The notes: a model not told the origin generated them from the sequence alone. Numbered from the stretch's first letter, positions 1-13,721 are shown. The stretch: DNA of 42,500 nt from Neocallimastix lanati (nom. inval.) (GCA_016946835.1 JACVTC010000006.1:1522501-1565000), one strand, 5' to 3'. A program made the numbers and translations.

Positions 1-98
1 TTATCTAAAAATACACCTCCTTTAGCAATTTCTAATAAAACCTTAGGATTACATTCATTATTTAATTCTTTATGAAAAATCTTTAGTATTTTCTTCAT
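1..98 (-). CDS. 5' end of an unidentified protein gene (partial)
   Basis: The reverse strand is open from an ATG at 98 to the window edge (32 codons), beginning MKKILKIFHKELNN and continuing with VLLEIAKGGVFLD. The fragment is less low-complexity than surrounding shadow frames, so it probably is the true N-terminus of a gene that continues to the left. Sequence upstream of the ATG is plain AT-rich DNA. No family can be recognised from so short a piece. Confidence 0.4.
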   Translation of the reverse strand, partial: MKKILKIFHKELNNECNPKVLLEIAKGGVFLD

Positions 99-439
99 AA
101 GATTTATATATTTTTATAAAACTTATTTAAAATAAATGTATTTTAATATTTATTTATATTTATTTTTTAAATTTAACCAACACTCCAACAAAGAGTTTAA
201 ATTATAATGTTCTTTATTATAAATTATTATTATATATTTTTTTTCATAGCTGCAATTATTGTGAACTTCAATTTTTTTTTTTTTTTTAAAAAATAATAAA
301 AATTTAAATAAGTACTTGGATTTTTTCCATTTTAAAATTATACATCTTTTTAATTTTTTTTAGACATCAAAAATATTTTAATAATAATAAAAAAATAAAA
401 AATTCAAGTGACTCAGATGAACTTTTGAAAAAAAAAAAA

Positions 440-737
440 AAAAGAGGTAGTTCATTTAATTGTCTCTGTTTCCCTTCTATCGAAAATGTAGCTCATTTAA
501 AGCTAAAGTTCCACCAAAGAAGGAACATCTAATATATAATTGATTGATATAATCATTAACATCAGAAATAGAATCATAGGAAGGAAGGAAGAAAGAGGAA
601 TATTTAAACGCTCTAATCTTTCTAATGAACAAAACATTGAGATCATCAATGAAATTTAAAAGAATTCCATCTAAAGGATGCAAGAGTATTGGCATTTGAA
701 AATCTAAATGCTTAAAAGATTGATTACCTTTCGCCAC
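440..737 (-). pseudogene. Decayed gene fragment, family unknown
   Basis: The reverse strand from 737 to 477 has an 86-codon open frame with natural-looking composition (for example LHPLDGILLNFIDDLN and IRCSFFGGTLALNELHF). It has no ATG at its start: the first possible initiator is GTG and an in-frame TAA lies a few codons upstream. The frame ends in TAG at 477-479, but a one-base shift at that point lets the reading continue as LHFSIEGKQRQLNELPL to about 440, where a poly-A tract begins. I read this as a broken fragment of a longer gene or mobile-element protein, not a working gene. The protein family is not recognised. Palindromic DNA and a C11 run lie just upstream. Confidence 0.4.
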
Positions 738-771
738 AACAGGGAGTTAAGTCAAAAAAAAAGAAATGTAT

Positions 772-852
772 CCCCCCCCCCCTCCATTGCGGTTTCTAAT
801 CACTATAATTAGAAAGGTCGAACCTTTCTACTGACACCTTTACTCAGTGATT
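772..852. other. C11 run followed by a cluster of overlapping palindromes
   Basis: An uninterrupted run of eleven C (772-782) is followed by three nested inverted repeats. TTTCTAAT (793-800) pairs with ATTAGAAA (808-815). TAGAAAGGT (810-818) pairs with ACCTTTCTA (822-830) around a 3-nt loop. AATCACT (798-804) pairs with AGTGATT (846-852), enclosing the second hairpin. The first two stems share bases 810-815 and so exclude each other. The sequence stands out in composition from its AT-rich surroundings. It could be the end of a mobile element; it does not fit a tRNA. Confidence 0.45.
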
Positions 853-1460
853 TTTTTTTACTCTTAAATATTAAGGTTTCCCATCAAAAAAAAAAAAAAA
901 TTTAAAAATTCCTAATATAATTCTATACTTCATAAATAGATATAATTTTATTTATAGAATTATTGATTTTGAATACCTATAAAATACATACACAAAAAAT
1001 TTTTTCTTAAAGTATGTATGTATGTACTTTTTTTTTTTTTTTTTTAACTTTTATTTATTATATTTAATTATTTATTAAATCAATGAATGAATAATTATAA
1101 AATAATAAAAAAAAAAGAAGAAATAAAAATTAAAAAAAAAAAAAAAAAGTATTTTATTTATATTTATTTATATATATTATATATATATATATAAAATGTT
1201 TAATTATATATAAATACAATTATAATATGAAAATACAATATAATAAAAATAAAATTATAATAACTAAGTAAATAAAAGAAATAATAATAATGAAATATGA
1301 AATTTAAAATATTTTTTTTTTTTTTTTTTTTTTTTATAATATTAATTAATGTTACAGATATTAATTATATATATAAAATTAGGAATATAAAATAAATAAA
1401 TAAAAAAAAAAAATAAAAAAAAAAAAAAAAATAAAAAAAAATAAAAAGAAATTGTTATAA

Positions 1461-1511
<51 letters not shown>

Positions 1512-2256
1512 TCTCTAATTTTTTACAAAGTACAAAACATATTATTGATATATATGATTTTTAAATAAATAAATTTTTCATTCTAAAAAATTTTACAAGA
1601 TATTTTTAATAAATATTTTATTTATAAAAAAAAAAAAAATTAATAATAATAAAAAAAAAAAAAAAAAAAAAAAAAAAGTACCTATTATTTTGATATTAAT
1701 AATTTATTTTATTAGTCAAAGTCCTTTGCTTTTTTTTTTTTTTTTTTTTTATTTATTTATTTATTTTTTTTTTTCAATTATTATTAAAAAATTATTAATA
1801 TTAATTATAAATATTTACTACATAAGTTTTTGAATATGTGCAATGATTTTTTTTTTTTTTTTTTTTTTTTTTGAATACAATATAATTTTCATACTTTGAA
1901 ATAAGATTTTGATATTGAAAAATGTTATTTCAGTAGTATTATTTTAATTTATTAATTTATTATTGAACTTTTTTTTTATTTGTTCTCTTCTTTGCATATA
2001 TTTAAATTCTTAATTGTATTTCTTTCCAATTAAAGATTTTTTTTTCTTATTTTTTAATAATATTTATTTCGCCTTCTTTTTACTTTAATTGTTCAAATTT
2101 TCAATTATTATTATTTTTTTTTTTTAAAGAAAAAAACATTTATTATTAAGTATTCTAATTTTTTAATTTATTTATTTATTTATTTAAAGAATTATCTTTA
2201 TATATATATGTTTTTCATTTTTTATTTCTTATTTTAATTCCTTTTTAGTTTTTCTT

Positions 2257-2287
<31 letters not shown>

Positions 2288-2578
2288 TCTTGCTTTTTAC
2301 TTTCTTTTTATTCTTTTATGATAATAATTTATTTCTTATTTCTTCTTATTATTTTATTTATTTATTTATTTGTAAATTCTTTAATGAAAATTTCCTCCAC
2401 AATATTTTCATTTTTGAATATTTTATTATAATTCACTTTTATTATATTAATTCTTATTTATATATTTATATTAATGGTATGTATGAATCATTGTTTATCT
2501 ATTATTAAATTAAACAAAAAAAAAAAAAATAAAAAATAATTTTTTCTTCTACTATTATATTTACTATAACAAAATAAT
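853..2578. other. Gene-free AT-rich stretch with homopolymer tracts
   Basis: This region downstream of eIF4G holds poly-A and poly-T tracts (the longest a T run of nearly 50 at about 1463-1509), short ATTT repeats and AT dinucleotide runs. The open frame near 2290-2508 is Phe/Tyr/Ile-only low-complexity translation. No gene is supported. The eIF4G 3' UTR and terminator must lie at the right-hand end. Confidence 0.7.
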
Positions 2579-5500
2579 TTAGGCCTGATTTATGGATTCA
2601 ATGAATTTCGAAAATGATGGGGAATTGATGATTTTATTTTTGTTATTTGATGATCTTTTATCTTTGGTATAATTATCTAATGATGATTTATTAATGATTT
2701 CGGTATTAATTAAAATACGAACAAGATTTTCAAATAATGTTATTTTATTCTTTTCATCTATATTAATATAAATTAATATATATTTTATATATATTTAAAA
2801 ATATTTAGTTTAAATTTTTTTTTTTTTATAAAATTATGTTATATACGTATTTATAGATTATTTTTATTAATAATTATATGATAAATGATATATTATCATT
2901 ATTATTATTATCAATTTTATATAATAATAATTATTAATCTTACCCATACGATATTTAGAATCAAGACAGAAATCTTGTATTGAATATATTACATCTACAC
3001 TATTATTATTATCTATGAAACGAGTTATAACTGGTTTAATCTTTGTTATTATTTCTTCCTTTTCTTTATAAAGTTCTCTAGAATGATCTTTAGGTCTTAA
3101 ATAACTTTGGAAGATAGTTTTTGAAGTTACAAATTTAATACATCTACTTATAAATATTTTTATAAAGGTTGGGGATTTAAGGGTATTCCTATCTATTTGG
3201 CCTTCAATATATTTAATAATTTCTTGTGGACTTTTACTATCTAAATTATTTTTTAAATATTTAGCTACAGCAGCAAGTGGCCAAACTACCGTAATTGAAC
3301 TATCTACAATTTTATCTTGAGGATCATTCACAAGAACATCTTCAATTCTATCTTCTATGAATTCATAGGCTTGAACATTACTTGATTTCCAAGCATTTAT
3401 TAATTGATTTTCTGAGAATTCAGATAAATATTCAGATATTATAGAGGTAAAGTATTTTATACCATAGACCATTCTATTATCAATAATCTTTGATACATCT
3501 AAAGCATCCTTAAATGTAATAGCCTTTCTTTCAATTAAATGAGCAACGAAACAACCAATAATATCATTGAATTTTGGAACATCAATCATCATATCACCAA
3601 TAAATTCAACATTCTTTTTCAAGCTATAAATTTTAATTAATTAATATATATAAAAATTATTGTTATTATTATTATTAGTATTAGTATTTATAAATATTAT
3701 TAAATAAATATTATTATTATTATTATTATTATTATTTAAAAATATTATTAAATAAATATTATCATTAGTATTATAATTTATAAATATTATTAAATAAATA
3801 TTATTATTATTATTTTAATTATTATTATTTATAAATATTATTAAATAAATATCATTATTTTAATTATTATTATTTATAAATATTATTAAATAAATATTAT
3901 TATTATTATTATTATCATAATTATAATTATAATTTATAAATAAATATATAAAATATAAATAAACATTTATTTTCTTTTTTTATTTTTATTTTTATATATA
4001 TAATTTTACCTATCAATAATATCATCACGTGAAATAATTTCTTCTTCATATAAAGTGGCATTCATATCAGCAAGGTTTTTGTATTCTTTAAATTTATTAC
4101 TGGCGACATCTATCAATATACTCATGATGACACCACTTTGACCACCATCTTTAACTTCTCTACAAGTAAGAATACATTCTTGTCGATCATTATTACTCAA
4201 GTATTCCTTTAAGACATTTTCAACTCTCTTCTTTGCTTGATCTTCAGACATCTTTGGCTTATTTGACATTGATCTCAATGGGGATCTATCACGATAACCA
4301 CCACTACTGGAACGACCACTATCAATTGATTTTCTTCTATCGCTACTTTCATCATTTAATGTACTGAAAATATTCTTGGAAGTGAACGATGGAGACTGAC
4401 TAACCGGACTGTTAGACATACTACTCTTTTGTGAAAAACCTGATCCAGATTTACGCATATCAGAAGAATCTGATTTCTTATTTTGCCAACCGAAACCACC
4501 TAAACCTCTCTTTGGTGGACCTAAAAGAATATTGTTACTACCACTTGAAATGGAGTTAATTTTACCAAAGTGACTGAGATCACCAGCATTACGAGATTGT
4601 GGCTTTGGAGTATTCCATCCATCTTGACTTTGTCTACGATAGTCATTCTTCATACCATTATGACCACTACCGGAACGACCACTGTTTCTCAACTTTTCCA
4701 TATCCTTCTTTTCCTTTTCAGCATCTTGGTGAATTTGAGCAATTGTCTTTGGACCTTGAGTTACCGTTCTACTCTTCCAACGATCCTTACGAAGTTCATA
4801 GACATCTTGTAACATGAATCTAATACGACTTGGAATGCTCTTTCTCTTACTTAATTCTTCAATTTTTTCAAAGTAGAGGTTCATATGCTTTTGAGCCTTT
4901 TCATTATTATCTAACTTCTTACCGATGGTCTTCATTAAATTACAAAGACTTTCAAGATCTTCTTCTTCTGGATTATCAATATTACTAAATAATAATTTAC
5001 CAACACATTGATGCATAATCTTTTCAGAAAGCATACTTAATTTGAATAACTCACCAATAAACTTAATGTTACCGAGGGAACGTCTCTTCACCTTTATACG
5101 TTCAGTTTCTTTAGCGGCCCATTCATTCTTTTCTTCATCGGTCATTTCAGCAACGGGCTTAGTAATCTTATTTTCTTCTGTCCATTTAACTTCCTTTTCG
5201 AATTCTAATTGACATTTATTTAAAAGGAGCTTACGGAATAAGTTATTTTTGTTTTCAGATTTTTTATCAATCATCCAGGATTGAATCTTTGGTAATTCAT
5301 CACTAATACTCTTACACAATTCAGCATAAAGGGAACCAAAGTTAGGTTCATCTAAAGCTTTATCGAAAACTAAATTAATAACACCTTCTAAAATGGCTTC
5401 ATCAGTAATACCAATTTCAATAATTTGCTTACTGAGAGAATCAAAGTGTTCATAGGTTAACTTATTAAGAATACCCTTAACCTTACGGAAGATTTGTTCC

Positions 5501-8500
5501 TTGATGGCTTCTTTCTTTTCTTCCTCATTTTCAATACTTTCAATCATCTTTTCACTATTAAGTTGTGGTTTCCAAGCATTTTCTGATTTAGCAAGTGGAA
5601 CTACATCGCTCATTGGAATGGTTGGACCTCCCATCTTACTTTGACGTTGCATATTTCTCATTCTACCACCATTGTTCATGTTTCTGTTTCTACTACCATT
5701 GGAACCTTGACGATTACCCATACCACCTGGAACTTGATTAACGATTTGTTGCATTGGATAACGGAAACCATTTGGTCCCATTTGTTGACCCATTGGTATG
5801 CCTTGAGGACCTGGACCCATAGGCATTCCTTGTCCCATGGCCATAGGTTGACCCATGGCCATACCTTGAGGACCATTGAAATGACCACTTGGAACTCTAT
5901 TTTGCATTAAGAGATCGTTTGGACCCTTCATAAGTGATGGGTTTCTTGGCATATTCATATTTGCTGGGTTGGAACCTTGTCTTATCATTGGATTACCAGT
6001 ACTATTTTGTTTAGATGGTTGAATATGACTGGAACGCTTCTTATCCTTATCGCCAATCATGATACTATCAACATCCTCTGGTTTAAGATTTTCTGGTCTG
6101 TAAATACATTTTTCTTTAAAGGATAATATGAATTCTTTTGGATAAACAGGATAATCCTTTTCATTCGTTGGAACCTTAATATTATCTGGATACTTGATCT
6201 TACTAACATCGGATTCTAAAACATATTCAGAGGCTGGTTTTGGATATGGTTGCTTTACCTTATTAATTGGTCTCTGTTGATTAATAGCAGACATCTTATT
6301 AACTTGATTATTAACAATATTACCCATGACACCCATGATACCATTTGATTTCATAAATGGTGAATGAGTTTGAGATTGAGATTGGGATTGGGATGGAGAG
6401 GATGATAATTCTTCCGGCTCCTTGATCATCTTATTATTTTTCAATAATGACTTACCAAAGGTACTTCCTGGCATATTTAATATATTATCCTTCTTAGCTG
6501 GTTCAGCCTTCTTTGGAGTTTCTGGCTTACTATCTGCTGGTGTTTTACTCTTTTCTTCAACTTTAACTTTATCATCAGATGCGGTAGTAGTTTCAACTTC
6601 AATTTCTTTTTCCTTCTTTTCCACTTTAGTTTCTTTTGGAGTGGTGGCCTTATTTTCTTTTTCAGTAGCTGCAGCACCTACAATCTTAATTTCATCTTTC
6701 TTATCCTCCGAAGAAGCTGATACTTCATCAACCTTCTTTTCATTTTCTTTCTTAGGCTTTTCTTCTTCTTTAACCTTTTCTTCTACCTTAGCCTTTTCTT
6801 CTTTCACTTCCTTAACTTCCTTTAACTCCTTTACTTCCTTTTTAACCTTTTCTTCTTTCTTTGGAGTTTGTGGTTTTTCCTTTTCCTTCTTTTCTTCAGC
6901 CTTTGGTGGCGTAATTTTAACTGGTTTTTTTGGTTCGGTTACTACAACTTCCTTTTCTGGTTCAGAAGCTTCTAGTTCCTTGGATTCCTTTTCTCCAATA
7001 TTTTCAATCTTTAATGGAGATGAAGCCACATTGGCAGCATTAGCGGCGTTAGCAGAAAGTGGGGTCTTGAGTGGTCCACCTTTACTTGGTGAAGTAATCT
7101 TAATAGAATTAGTTTTTTCGCCAGAGGGTGTCGCTGGAGCAGAAGTAGAAAGACCAGTAGAAACAGTTGGAGTTACCTTTGCATTATTTTCCTTTACTAC
7201 CTTATCATCAGTGATTTGAGTTTCTTCTTTTTCACCGATTTCTCCAGACTTCTTAGCTGATTCCTTTTCAATCGCTGAAGTTGGTGCTGAAGAAGTTTTA
7301 ATAGGTGAATTTGCAGATATTTTAGTTGGAGTAGAAGCTGCCGATTTCTTATCATTAGCATCAGTTTTAGCTTGTGGAGTTGTTGCAGATGTTGGTGTTT
7401 CTGTCTTTTTATCATCTTTTTTATCGTCTTGTGGTTTAACAATTTTAATGGCTTTACTCTTTGGTTCAGGAGGGATATATGGTGATGGTTTATTATATGG
7501 TTTTGATTCTTTCTTAAAGTTAACTTCTTCATTATTATTTGGATTGGTAATTTTAATTTTGTTTGCTGGTCTACTTTGTGGAATACTAGTCTGAAGTATA
7601 TATTGTTGAGGAATGACAGGAGCAGCATAATAAACAGGAGGTTGATAGTAAATTGGACCTGGTTGGTATATCATTTGAGGTGGTTGATTTGGAGGATAAT
7701 TCATTGGTCCATATGGTGGTGGTGGTGGTGGAGGTTGATTCATTCTAGGATTTTGGCGATTATTAAATACAGAATTACGTTGATTTGGATGTCCGTTTTG
7801 ATGTTTATTATGAGGTGGTTGTCCCTGGAATTGATTATTATTCATATGATTTGGTGGTGGGAAATGATTATTATTATGATTCATATGATAATTATTATTA
7901 TGTTGTACTTGATATGGAGGATAGTTCGAATAGTTTTGATTATTATATTGTGCAGAATTTCTATTATTTATGTTATAGTTATTTACATTCATGTTATTAT
8001 TTGGATTATTTGGCATATTATTATTATTATTTTGATTATTGTTGAAGTTATTATTATTCATGAATGATTGCATATTTTGTTGAGGTGGTATTGGACCTTG
8101 ATTTTGTTGCATTGAAATTGGTCGTGAAGGCATTTGTTGACCGCGTGGAGGATGCATTTGCCTTTGTTGATTATGAATTTGATGATGCTGTTGAACATGT
8201 TGATTTTGGAAGTGGTGTGGTCCTAAGTTTGAATTTACTTCATTCTTTGGTTCCATATGTCCATTTTGTTTTCTTTGTTGTTGTATTATCGATGGTGGTG
8301 CTGAATGTGTACGAGGAATTGCTTCATTAATTGCAGCAGCAATACTTGGATGATGCATCTTTTTTTAAATAAAAAAAATTAAATAACAAATAAATAAAAA
8401 TGTGATGAATTAGTTACAATTACTTTCTAACGAATTTAAGTATACTAAATTAAATAAAAATACATAAATATGGATTAAAATAAACCAAATAAATCAATTT

Positions 8501-9527
8501 AAACTTTACAACAATAAAAAATATAATCATATAAATTACAACTCTACAATTTTTAAATAAACAATTTTTAAATATATAAATTAAAACTCTACAATTTTTA
8601 AATAAATAAATTTTAAATATATAAATTACAATTTTACAATTTTTAAATTTAAAAATTATCACTATATAAATTATAATCATACAAATCAAGGCTATAACCC
8701 TATAATTTATTACTATAAAGATATAAAAATACTTACTGGTGCAGGATGCTTAAGTTCATTATCATGAGAATTTATAAAGCCTTTTTGATTATTATTATTA
8801 TTATTGGTATTGGTATTATTGTTATTGATATTATTGGTATTATTGTTGTTATTATTATTTTGATTATTAGAGTCAGGTATAGAATTTGATTTATCTTGTT
8901 TAAATTGGAAATTATTACTTGATTTTTCTATTCTATCATTATTAAACGCATTCACATCTGGTTGTTCTACCACTGGACTATTTAATGAACCGTCAACCTT
9001 AACATCAACATCATTTGATCCAACAGTTCCAAAAACGATACCTTTTGCTATTTTTTTTTATAAAATATATACATAAATAAAACCTTTATTAAATAAAATT
9101 TTAAACAGATTAAATATTATAAAAAATAACTTACGTTTTGGTTTATTTTTAATTAATCCTTTTTTATATCTGACTGGTACAGAATCTCCGTAGTTATTAT
9201 TAGTACTACCACTACTGCTTCCACTGTAATATCATTAAATTTAAAAAAAAATATTAAATTAATATTAAAATACTTATTTTTTTTTATTACTTTTTTATTA
9301 TTAAATTTCATAAAGAAATACCCTTGAATAGTTCTATTATTATTTGGCTTCTTCTTATTTCCACCTTGACTTAAATTATTACTCATACTTTGTTGTGAAT
9401 TGCTTCCATATAACGTATCATTATTATTATTGTTATTAGAACTGTAACGTTTAGTATTCATCTTCTTATTTAATTTGGAATTATTTCTACTAAGAGTTTC
9501 TTCGTATTTTGATTGTTTTGAAGCCAT
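2579..9527 (-). CDS. eIF4G: Eukaryotic translation initiation factor 4G
   Basis: This is the scaffold of the cap-binding complex eIF4F, which joins cap-bound eIF4E to the eIF4A helicase and the 43S ribosome in the cytoplasm. Six exons are inferred: 9527-9322, 9223-9135, 9047-8737, 8358-4010, 3623-2944, 2757-2579. They use GT..AG signals, keep frame at every junction and give 1937 codons plus TAA. The N-terminus is Gln/Asn/Pro-rich and disordered (about residues 30-500). A Lys/Glu-rich stretch follows (about 590-830). The eIF4E-binding motif YPKEFILSF lies near residue 938. MIF4G spans about 1155-1395 (KVKGILNKLTYEHFDSL ... RKDRW) and MA3 starts near 1570 (EDQAKKRVENVL), crossing the 4010/3623 junction. 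The C-terminal 280 residues are helical, possibly W2-like. The ATG at 9527 is chosen because the three short 5' exons splice in frame. The long Lys/Glu frame has a misleading open antisense shadow (6422-7219). Confidence 0.94.
3685..3945. repeat. Degenerate tandem repeat in eIF4G intron 5
   Basis: The 386-bp intron 4009-3624 contains about five imperfect copies of a unit around TTTATAAATATTATTAAATA followed by ATT triplets. It is longer than most introns in the window, and the repeat accounts for the extra length. Confidence 0.65.
8530..8660. repeat. Imperfect tandem repeat in eIF4G intron 3
   Basis: The intron 8736-8359 (378 bp) carries two to three diverged copies of a unit containing ATATAAATTACAACTCTACA and AATTTTTAAATAAA. 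The antisense frame it produces (Tyr/Ile/Phe repeats) is not a gene. Confidence 0.6.
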
Positions 9528-11677
9528 ATTTCTTTATATTATTATTACTAATTTTTCAATAATTATATGAAAAAAAATATAAATAAAAAAATACAAATAG
9601 TTTATAAACATAAGATTATTATTAATTAATAAAATATAAATAGATATATGTTTATATAAGCAATATTATTAATTTTATTTTAATTTTATTTATTAAAATG
9701 GGAATATAATATTTTATTTGTCTATTTTATTTAAAAATTAGTATATGATCAAAAAGCCTCTTTGTTATTTTAATAAGTTTTATAATTAAAATTATTAATA
9801 ATGCTTTATATTTATTTTTATTTATTTTTTAATTATTTAGATCCTTTTGAAAATATATTTTGTATTGTTTTCTTCTTATTATTAAACTTTTATCATAAAC
9901 AAATTTGTTTAAAAATAAAAGATTCCTTTTATTTTCATTTGTAATTATGTTTTATTTATAATTTTCTATTATACTTTGTTAATGCCTACTTTTTATTTTT
10001 TTTTCTTTTTTGTTTAATTGAATACTATTTATTATTTCTTCTATATTTTATTTATCTACTTTTAAAACTATATCTATATCATCCATCTCACTATCAATTT
10101 TTTTTTTTTTTAATAAAATAATAAATATTTATAATATTTATGATAGAATATTTACTTCTGGTATTTTATTATAGTTTTGTTATCCTTTCGTATATTTTGA
10201 TATTGTACTTTTATTATTTACTTCTTAATTTTTTTTTTTTTTTGTTATCTATCTCTCTTAAGTTTATTTATTTAAATATAATATGTTTATTTATTTATTT
10301 TTTTTAATTAAATAAAAAAAAGTGGTATTATTTTTTTTTCTAAGAAAGTACCAAGAAGTCTAGAAAAAAAATGGATGTTATTTTTTTTTATTCAATAAAA
10401 TAAAATAAAATAAAAGTTAAAAATAAATAAATAAATAAATTTTAAGAAAGAAGATATTAAGAAGTTATACAGCTATTGTATACAATCTTAAATTTTTGTC
10501 GCTAAATTCTGTAAATAGTATTCTAATAAAAGATATGAAATATAAAAATAAATAAATAAATAAATAAAAAAGTATATATATCTTTTTTTTTTTTTTTTTT
10601 TATTTTTTATTTTTATTCTTTTAATCTTTATATATATATATTATATAGAAAATATATTATTATTTTTATACTTTTTTTTTCAAAAAGATTAATAGATATT
10701 TGAAAAAAATAATAGATTTTTATTGTAAGCTTTTTAATAAAAAAAAAAGTGATTAAAATTGTTTATATGGTATTATAATAAATCGATATTATGCGTCTTT
10801 TATACTTTTGTATATAAATCTATCTCTTATTTTTCTAAAAAAAAAAATAAGTTAAAATCTAAAAAATAATAATAATAATAATGTTTTTTTTTAATTTTCA
10901 ATTATTATTATTATTACTCTTTTTAATTATAATATTTTTATTAAAAAAATATATAAAAAAATAAATAAAAATAAAAAATTTTTTTCCTTATTAGAAAAAA
11001 AATTTATTTATTATTTAGCAGCAAGAGAAATAAATTTAACTGAAATTTATTATTATTTATATAATTCATATAAATTGTAGATTATTAAATATAATTTTAG
11101 AACAATAATTAATTATTAAAATGTTAGAAATCAGTACAATACAATATATATTACTTTAATAATAAAATTAATAAAAAATTAATATTTATTAATTAAAATT
11201 AAATATTAATAATATAAATTATAATTATTAAATCATAATAATAATAAAATACTTTTCTACTATTAATTATTTTTCTTGTTTTTTAATTATACTAAATTAT
11301 ATAAAATTCAAATGTTCTTTTTTATTTTTATACTATTAATACCTTAAGAGAAAATAACATTCCTTAATAATATTATTTATTATAATATTATATAATAGAA
11401 ATAACATAAAAAAAAAAGCTTTTTTTAATTCAAATATTCAACAATTAATAAAAAAAAAATATAATGTATATATGTCTATATAAATGTCTCTTTCTTTTAT
11501 ATTCATATAAAAAAAAATACGTAATGTATATACATATATATTAATGAATAGACTTTATTATCTTTATTATTAATTTTATTTTTATTCTTATTATTTTTAT
11601 TATTATTATTATTTATTATTATAATTATTATTGTTATTATTATTATTATTATAATTATTATTATTTATTTATTTATT

Positions 11678-11728
<51 letters not shown>

Positions 11729-12512
11729 TAATAGTTTAATAGTAATAAACGGTAATCGTTAATAAATATCAGCATTAAGTTTATTTTAAGTTGTTTTTTG
11801 TTCAATACACTTTTCTAATGAAAAATAATAAAAATTAATTTAATTGATAATACATTTTATTGTATTAAGATTTTTTGGCTATATTATTTTAATTGGATAA
11901 TATATTGCTGTATACTGAAAATAATTGAAATCTAAAATTAAATAGGGAAAAAATATATTTTTGTATAGATAATATATTTTTAAAAAATAAAATATTAATA
12001 ATAATTATATTGATTAATAATAATTATATTGATTAATAATAAAATATTGGTTCATATTTCCAGTAAATAAATAAATAAATAAATAGATAAATAAATAAAT
12101 AAATAAATGTATTTAATAGTACATTACATCAAATCATGTACAATACATTAAATTACAACTATTTATTCTATGGATTAAAATTAATTTATTTTATAATAAT
12201 AATAATTGAAAAAGGACCAAAAAATATGATGTAAAAAAAAAAAATAATAATAAATACTAAACATAAAATACTATAAAATATGTATATAAAAAACATTTAT
12301 AATATGTAAAAGAAATACATAGAATAATAAGAACAATTTGAAAATCGAATAGTAAAATATGTAACGCATTTTACTTAAAAATCAAAGTAAAATAAAGTAT
12401 ATATAATAAAAAATTAAAATAACATAATTTAAAATATAAATCATAAATTTATATTTAATTCTATATATATTTTTCATTGTATGAAATTCTATTTATTAAG
12501 CTTTAATGAATC

Positions 12513-12548
<36 letters not shown>

Positions 12549-13603
12549 TTTTATTTAGTTTTTAGTTTTATAATCTTTTGAGACCTTTTAAAGTTTAATA
12601 TTTTTCTAGTATTACAATTATAATATATGTTCATTTATATATACTTTAAATTTAATAAATAAAAAAAAATTATAATAAAAATTATATAAAAAAAAACTTC
12701 CTAAGAATTTAATTTAGGATTATGAAGATATATTAATAGAATATCGAATAGTTTATAAAATTATTGAATATCAAAAAAAGAGTTCACCATAATTGTTATG
12801 AACTTTTTTTTTATATTTCTACAATACCATTAAATATTTTTAAAATTCTTATTTAAAATAAATTAATATTTAATATTTTGACAAAAATCTATTAGATTTA
12901 TTTTTTTTTATTTATTTATTTTTAACTTTATTCACGTTTTTAAAAAATATTATATCTTATTTTTATATTGTAACGTAGGACAGTACTATTTATTATTTTG
13001 TTATATAGTTTTCATAGAATAGCTCAGATCACTATTATCACTACTTTAATTAACATATTAATTAATAAGTAACAACTAATTGTTATAATTGTTATAATCC
13101 TTTTTTTCTACTCTCATATATATATATATAAACATCACTTTATTACTATTAAAAATTAATATTTTTTAAAATTATGAATAGTATCATTTTTATTGATTGC
13201 TATAATGTCATTAATATAATTTATTTTATTATTTTTATTATTTTTTTTTAGATAGAATATAAAATATGAAATAAAAAATCATAATAATAATTAAAATAAT
13301 AATTATAATAATTATAATAATAATTAAAATAATAATTAAAATAATTATAATAAAAATAAAATAATTATAATAAAATAAAATAAAAAAAAATCAATTTAGG
13401 TACTTCTCAATAATAAAATAAAAAAGAAAATAATTGTTAATCTATTAGTTTTTAACTTAAAATTATATTTAAATTTTTATTTATATTAATTAAATAAAAT
13501 TTTAATTAATTCAGAGATTTACTAAAAAAAAAAAATTGGTCATAGTAATTAGAGAATTAATACATATGATTAAAAGAATAATAGGATAGCTATAATTTTG
13601 AAT
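9528..13603. other. Gene-free AT-rich intergenic DNA
   Basis: This begins the 8.1-kb gap between eIF4G and the LINE. Homopolymers, TTTA/ATT microsatellites (for example 11590-11728) and short direct repeats are visible, and no open frame has protein-like composition. The eIF4G promoter must lie in the first several hundred bases, but no specific element is recognised. Confidence 0.7.
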
Positions 13604-13721
13604 ACTTTCTTTATAAAAAATATAATAATTAAGAATAATAATTAAGAATCATAATGACTTTCTTTATAAAAAATATAATAATTAAGAGTAATAATTAAGA
13701 ATCATAATGACTTTCTTTAGA
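13604..13721. repeat. 53-bp tandem repeat, 2.2 copies
   Basis: A 53-bp unit starting ACTTTCTTTATAAAAAATAT occurs at 13604 and 13657, nearly identical, with a third partial copy from 13710. It is non-coding. Confidence 0.8.

Noticed and set aside
798-852. tRNA-like fold on the minus strand (7-bp outer stem, GGTTCGACC hairpin)
   Set aside because: The hairpin loop is too small, the D-arm stem overlaps the outer stem, there is no anticodon arm, and the total is only 55 nt.
795-852. Hammerhead-ribozyme-like core (CTGAGTA then GAAA) on the minus strand
   Set aside because: The CUGANGA core has a mismatch and no stem II hairpin lies between the two core boxes.
2290-2508. 72-codon plus-strand frame
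   Set aside because: It is almost only Phe/Tyr/Ile/Asn from T-rich DNA and has no recognisable protein features.
6422-7219. 265-codon plus-strand open frame rich in Ser/Phe/Val
   Set aside because: It is the antisense shadow of the Lys/Glu/Thr-rich segment of eIF4G, which has a sound coding frame and domain context.
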